A stretch of DNA of 64,000 bases. Source: Mactra quadrangularis. Its lineage: Eukaryota; Mollusca; Bivalvia; Venerida; Mactridae. Made by a program: the position numbers and the translations under genes. The notes under the pieces were generated by a model that searched no databases, was not told the DNA's origin, and saw nothing but the letters and a program-made list of their open reading frames with translations. Where the stretch lies: NCBI GenBank assembly GCA_025267735.1, contig CM046301.1, forward strand, positions 11,778,190-11,842,189, given 5' to 3'. The stretch's first letter is position 1; each line of letters begins with the position of its first letter. Shown piece by piece: positions 60,105 to 64,000 of the stretch.

Positions 60105-60582
60105 TATGGTGGCATATTTCTGCCACCAGATAACCACATAACCTAAATAGTTAATTAAGTGGTTAACTAGTTATGTAACTAGTTAACCAGATAATTATCT
60201 AGTTAGTTAACTAGTTACGTAACTAGTTATTTTTTACAATAAAGAAAATATCATCACAGGAAAAAAATGCAAGTTAGTGCTTACAACTGCCATTGTGTAT
60301 TATTTTACCAATTTAATGTTAAGTGAATAACTAGTTACGTAACTAGTTAACTACTTAATAAACTAGTTAATTAAGTGGTTTTCTAGTTAACGTAACTAGA
60401 TAAACACTTACCACTTATCTATAATCGCTAAGTGGTTATCTAGTTACGGTAACTAGATAATCACTTAAATAACTAGTTAATTAAGAGGTTAACTAGTTAC
60501 GTAACATAGTTACATAACTAGTTAACCAGATAACCATGTAGTAAGTTATGTGGTTATCTGGTGGCAGAAATATGCCTTCATA
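60105..60582. mobile_element. Palindrome-rich fold-back element, 478 bp
   Basis: The 38-bp inverted ends (36/38 identical, 60105-60142 and 60545-60582) contain GGCATATTTCTGCCACCAGA. GAGGTC flanks both sides. The interior is dominated by ACTAGTTACGTAACTAGTT palindromes and TTAATTAA/AGTGGTTATC words. Non-coding. Confidence 0.88.
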
Positions 60583-60610
60583 GAGGTCAAATGCAGGTTA
60601 AGAATTTATT

Positions 60611-60682
60611 TTTGTTGTTGTTTTTAATGCAGTAGCAACACATTGTATGGGTCATATCATGGCCACCCGTCAACCTACCAGG
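60611..60682 (-). repeat. SINE family A tail fragment
   Basis: GCAGTAGCAACACATTGTAT and GGTCATATCATGGC are present only; the body is missing. Confidence 0.75.
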
Positions 60683-61065
60683 TAATATCTTGCAATTTCC
60701 ATGCCAACTTTCCTAATAATTGACAGCGGATGAATGGGTCAGCTATAATCTAGTCTAACAACATGTAAATAAGAAGGGTAAAGACTACATGCACTTTGGA
60801 ACTAAACCTATCAATATAACATTGCCTAAGTCTTCATCCTAACCAAAGTCCACTGGCATGTGTTGATCAACCAAAGCATCTCTTTATGTATAAAAACAAT
60901 TATCAATAATTTTTAGAAGTATACCATAGTCTGTATATACATGTCAAAATATTTTATTAAATGATGAATTTACAGCTAGATTCATTAGTGTGCAGAGGAT
61001 TTGGAGCTAAAAGTCAAAACTCACAGAAGTAAGTGTAGGTATTGGGGAAAAGAAAAGTTAGGCTA

Positions 61066-61270
61066 GGGCTATTTCAAGATGCTCTCATTTCATTACTAAT
61101 TCACGAACAGACATGCAACTTGGCAAAGTTATTCCCTGGGTGACTGTCTTTTAGAAAAATCCAAGTTCAGTCCCGATCCCAGTTACCATGGCAATGCTGG
61201 GGCGGAGCAAAAAGGGCAAATGCAATTTTCGCTCTTTTTCAACCCCAAATTTGCATTTCAAACAGCAAGA
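61066..61270 (-). repeat. Dispersed repeat, inverted partner of 40322-40510
   Basis: GGGCTATTTCAAGATGCTCT, GGAGCAAAAAGGGCAAATGC and CAACCCCAAATTTGCATTTC mirror the 40.3-kb copy. Confidence 0.75.
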
Positions 61271-61301
61271 TTTTCAAAAATTGAGATCTAAAGGGCCAAT
61301 T

Positions 61302-61609
61302 CTTTTAGAAACTGAAAACATGTTTTCTTGTCAGTATTTTGCACCATTTTGCTGCACTCAATGACCCCGATTTTTTCTGTCATGAGGAGCTCTGCACCCC
61401 CTTCACACGCCAGCAACAAAGGGGGGCACATCCCCCTCTTCGGAACCCCCCTGAGACATCTTTTGATGAGGGAGGCAAGCGAAAAAAAAGTCATTTATTT
61501 GGGACAACTTAAAGTTTAAAAAAACACCAAGTTCAAGGCTGTGGCAGCCATTTTGAAGGGGGGGGTCCAAACAAGTAAAAATGCAAGATTGACCAGTTTA
61601 GGGTTAATG
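61302..61609. repeat. Dispersed repeat, second copy of 47918-48200
   Basis: Same word order as the first copy, plus an insertion around 61380-61445 rich in GCACCCCCTTCACACG. Confidence 0.8.
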
Positions 61610-61940
61610 CACTATTTAATGTCATTTAATTATTTGTCTAGAAAGAAAAATCAACAAAAAATGTTGTTTGTTTACCTTCTTGGTGGTTGTTTTAAATCAT
61701 GTGACTGTAGGCTCTGTCTTATTTTACAATTGACAGGTAAAATGCATCACATCAACAAACTTAACTGATTAAGAGTAATCTTTGATAAATGAAGATTAAT
61801 ATATCAGCAACTATTGAATCGATGCATCCTGTCATGTTTCACATCAACAAACCATGCAAAATTTATATTTATACACATTGAATGTTGTCTTCCGTGCAAT
61901 TTTGGTACATTTACATGACTTTTTATTTGTTTTTTTTCTT

Positions 61941-62180
61941 TTTGTTGGGTTTAACACCATAGCAACACATTGTATATCAGGTTATATCATGGCGGTGGGC
62001 ACCAACTCACTGTTCCTGGAAAGGCTAAATCTCTGGATTTAGCTGTTAATCAACTACTAGGCGCATTCTTCTGTTAGTGTCTGACTACTGCCTTACATGA
62101 TTTAGAATCAGTGGTAGGAGGGAGAATGACCATAGAAATAATTTCATGACCAAGCTCTGATGGTATGACCAAGTATGCCT
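61941..62180 (-). repeat. SINE family A copy, head lost
   Basis: Tail GTTGGGTTTAACACCATAGC (plus strand), the complete body to ATGACCAAGCTC, then unrelated sequence. Confidence 0.9.
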
Positions 62181-62623
62181 GGATCATGTCCTAATCAGTT
62201 AAAGAGTTAAGCATGAACATCTCTATACAACATGTAATAGAAGTACTTAAGCAAACTTGTATAGAGCAGAAAATTCAATTTAGATTAAGATCATAAATAC
62301 TATATTAAATTTGAAAATGTAAAAGCACTCAAATGCAAATATATTTGGATGGTTATACAAATCATTAACTAGGCAACATGTCAATACCAAGTTATTAAAA
62401 TTACAGAAATTTTGAGTGACACAGTCTTATATTTGAATTGCGACAAGCACTTGTCTCATTTATTAAGTTTTGTAGAGATGAGCTATATTTTCAATCAGCC
62501 CGACTATATGACATAATCAATTTTCAACTAGCTAGACTATATGAAATAAGCCTTTTTTACAAGCCTGAATCAATATACCCTAGTCTGACTTTAGGCTAAT
62601 GAGTTAAGCCAAAGACTGCCTCG

Positions 62624-62819
62624 TGTTCAGTAACTCCTGTTAGCTAACGTAACGGGTACGGGAGAACTCAACCAGAAGACAACTAAACCCATGCAATACT
62701 CAACTCAAAGTTGGGACAACTCAATCCTTTAGAAGGAGATTGAGTTGTCTCGGGTTGAGTTGTTCATGGGTTGAGTTGTTCCGACACTTCCTTTATAGAA
62801 CGTTCAAGGTAACTGAACA
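62624..62819. mobile_element. Small fold-back element
   Basis: The ends TGTTCAGTAACTCC and (reverse of right) TGTTCAGTTACCTT are similar. The interior folds through GACAACTCAATC/GATTGAGTTGTC (62715-62749) and repeated GGTTGAGTTGTT. Confidence 0.55.
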
Positions 62820-63164
62820 TGCTGCTGGTGACACTTTATGCAAATTAGATGTTTTTTAAAACTACAACGACTTGTTTACAATTCTTAACTAGTGCATTAA
62901 ACTACTGTACATCATTTTAAATGTGTGCAACAGTTTTTGTATTTTTAACAAAGCTATAAAATAATTTTGTTCATTGTTTGTTGACATCTGATTATTCAAA
63001 TTATCTTGCAATTTGATACAAACAGGATGTATACTACCACAAGTCACAATCTCATACTTGCTGTTTTGTCATCACAATTAATTATATAAAGCTTATTAAA
63101 GCTACTTGCTCACACATTTCAACTTAAATATCAAGTTTTCAAAAAGTCCAAATTGTAAGGTATA

Positions 63165-63546
63165 CAGTAGTCAGTTACCCATCAAAAGTTTGGAGACATT
63201 TTCACTTTGTAGGCCTACTGAATAGCTTTTATCTAAATATTGATAACTGTTTATTTTTCAATGCTTTTTAATTTTGCTTTTTAGTTATCATTGTAATTAT
63301 AACTGTGACTAGTCACAAAAGAAACATAAAAGCCTTGGTACGGAAAATTATTACAATAAACATTGTTTTGGAGGCTTTAGGATGTCAGATGCTGAATCTT
63401 ATAAATGAGTAGCATTCATGAAATTTGTTTCATTTTATCACAATCCATGCTTAAAAATATTAAAATAAATGATTTTACAAAAATGTCCATCAAAAATCAA
63501 GAATTGTAGCAATATTATTTTGTCTCCAAACTTTTGATGGGTACTG
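63165..63546. mobile_element. Tc1/mariner-like MITE, third copy
   Basis: The right end (reverse) CAGTACCCATCAAAAGTTTG and the left TTACCCATCAAAAGTTTGGA pair; TA flanks both. The left end carries a short extra AGTCAGT. The interior (GCCTACTGAATAGCT, GGAGGCTT) aligns with 9351-9699. Confidence 0.88.
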
Positions 63547-63559
63547 TATGATTCATTTT

Positions 63560-64000
63560 AATGATTAAGCATTATACAAAAGTATATCCTACAATCTTAG
63601 TCTCTATTAAACAATCTAACAACAAATTATGATTTTATACTGTAATTTATATGGAAACTGGTGGATGTAAAATGTTGGTAGACCATCAGACCTCTCACAT
63701 TCTAAAAGTCACCAGACCCATGGGGATTTCAGTGGACTTGGTCCATGGATCACTGGCTAAATTTGTAAAACTGTAGTAGTATAGCCTGGATGGTCTGAGA
63801 GTTGTGCTGTGGTCTTAGATTTGGTCAGAAGAATTGATTTGATAATGATCATGCTCCACAGACCACAGCATTATGAAGTGATAAGGTATTTAGCCCTCAG
63901 GTGTATTTTGATTCTAATTTAGAATTCATGCTTTGTTTATCCTACATATTGTTAAAAAAGTATTGTTTATTTGTATTCAACTGTCAGCGCCCCATACAAT
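63560..64000. other. Right-edge stretch, no gene recognised
   Basis: A GTGGTCT.../...AGACCACAGC inverted pair (about 63810-63870) is the only structure seen. Upstream ZIP9 exons were looked for here and not found. Confidence 0.35.

Overview
The window looks like AT-rich, gene-poor, repeat-laden nuclear DNA of an invertebrate animal, most probably a mollusc and perhaps a bivalve. The basis is genes split by GT-AG introns, a metazoan NF-kappaB inhibitor and zinc transporter, a secreted F-type-lectin-like protein, many tRNA-derived SINEs, non-autonomous DNA transposons, and AAGGGAGATAA-type minisatellites of a kind common in molluscan DNA. The species cannot be named from the sequence alone. No prokaryotic operons, CRISPR arrays, full-length transposases, reverse transcriptases or viral genes were seen.

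Three genes are well supported, all on the minus strand. (1) 26412-27566 is an apparently intronless gene for a secreted 384-residue protein: signal peptide, long coiled coil, and a C-terminal F5/8-type C / fucolectin-like domain. (2) 33597-38721 is a complete five-exon IkappaB (cactus/NFKBIA family) gene of 390 residues. It has an N-terminal regulatory region with degron-like motifs, six ankyrin repeats, an acidic tail and a short last exon. A perfect kappaB site lies about 107 bp upstream of its start codon, suggesting the usual NF-kappaB feedback loop. (3) 53534-58676 holds the last five coding exons of a ZIP9 zinc transporter (SLC39A9); its N-terminal exon or exons were not found and probably lie beyond the right edge. 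Weaker candidates are a 99-codon reading frame at 1165-1464 and two possible promoter/first-exon sites carrying NRF1-like motifs (about 12.1 kb and 24.7 kb).

Layout: 0-1.1 kb is a 63/66-bp minisatellite ending in a perfect palindrome. 1.1-26 kb is mostly intergenic, with SINEs, short tandem arrays, Tc1/mariner-like MITEs and a divergent patch of the edge minisatellite that is split by a small transposon. 26-28 kb holds the lectin-like gene. 28-33.5 kb is intergenic repeats. 33.6-38.9 kb is the IkappaB gene and promoter. 39-53.5 kb is intergenic, with MITEs, a 30-bp palindromic minisatellite, nested elements and a hAT-like MITE with an exact 8-bp target duplication. 53.5-58.7 kb is the ZIP9 gene, with a SINE that carries a large pentanucleotide expansion in one intron. 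58.7-64 kb is intergenic, with SINEs and a palindrome-rich fold-back element.

SINEs are labelled here as families A to D (my own labels). A and B have different tRNA-like heads but share a 3' tail, which suggests a common LINE partner. No functional link between the three genes is evident beyond their shared strand, although IkappaB signalling and F-type lectins both belong to invertebrate innate immunity.
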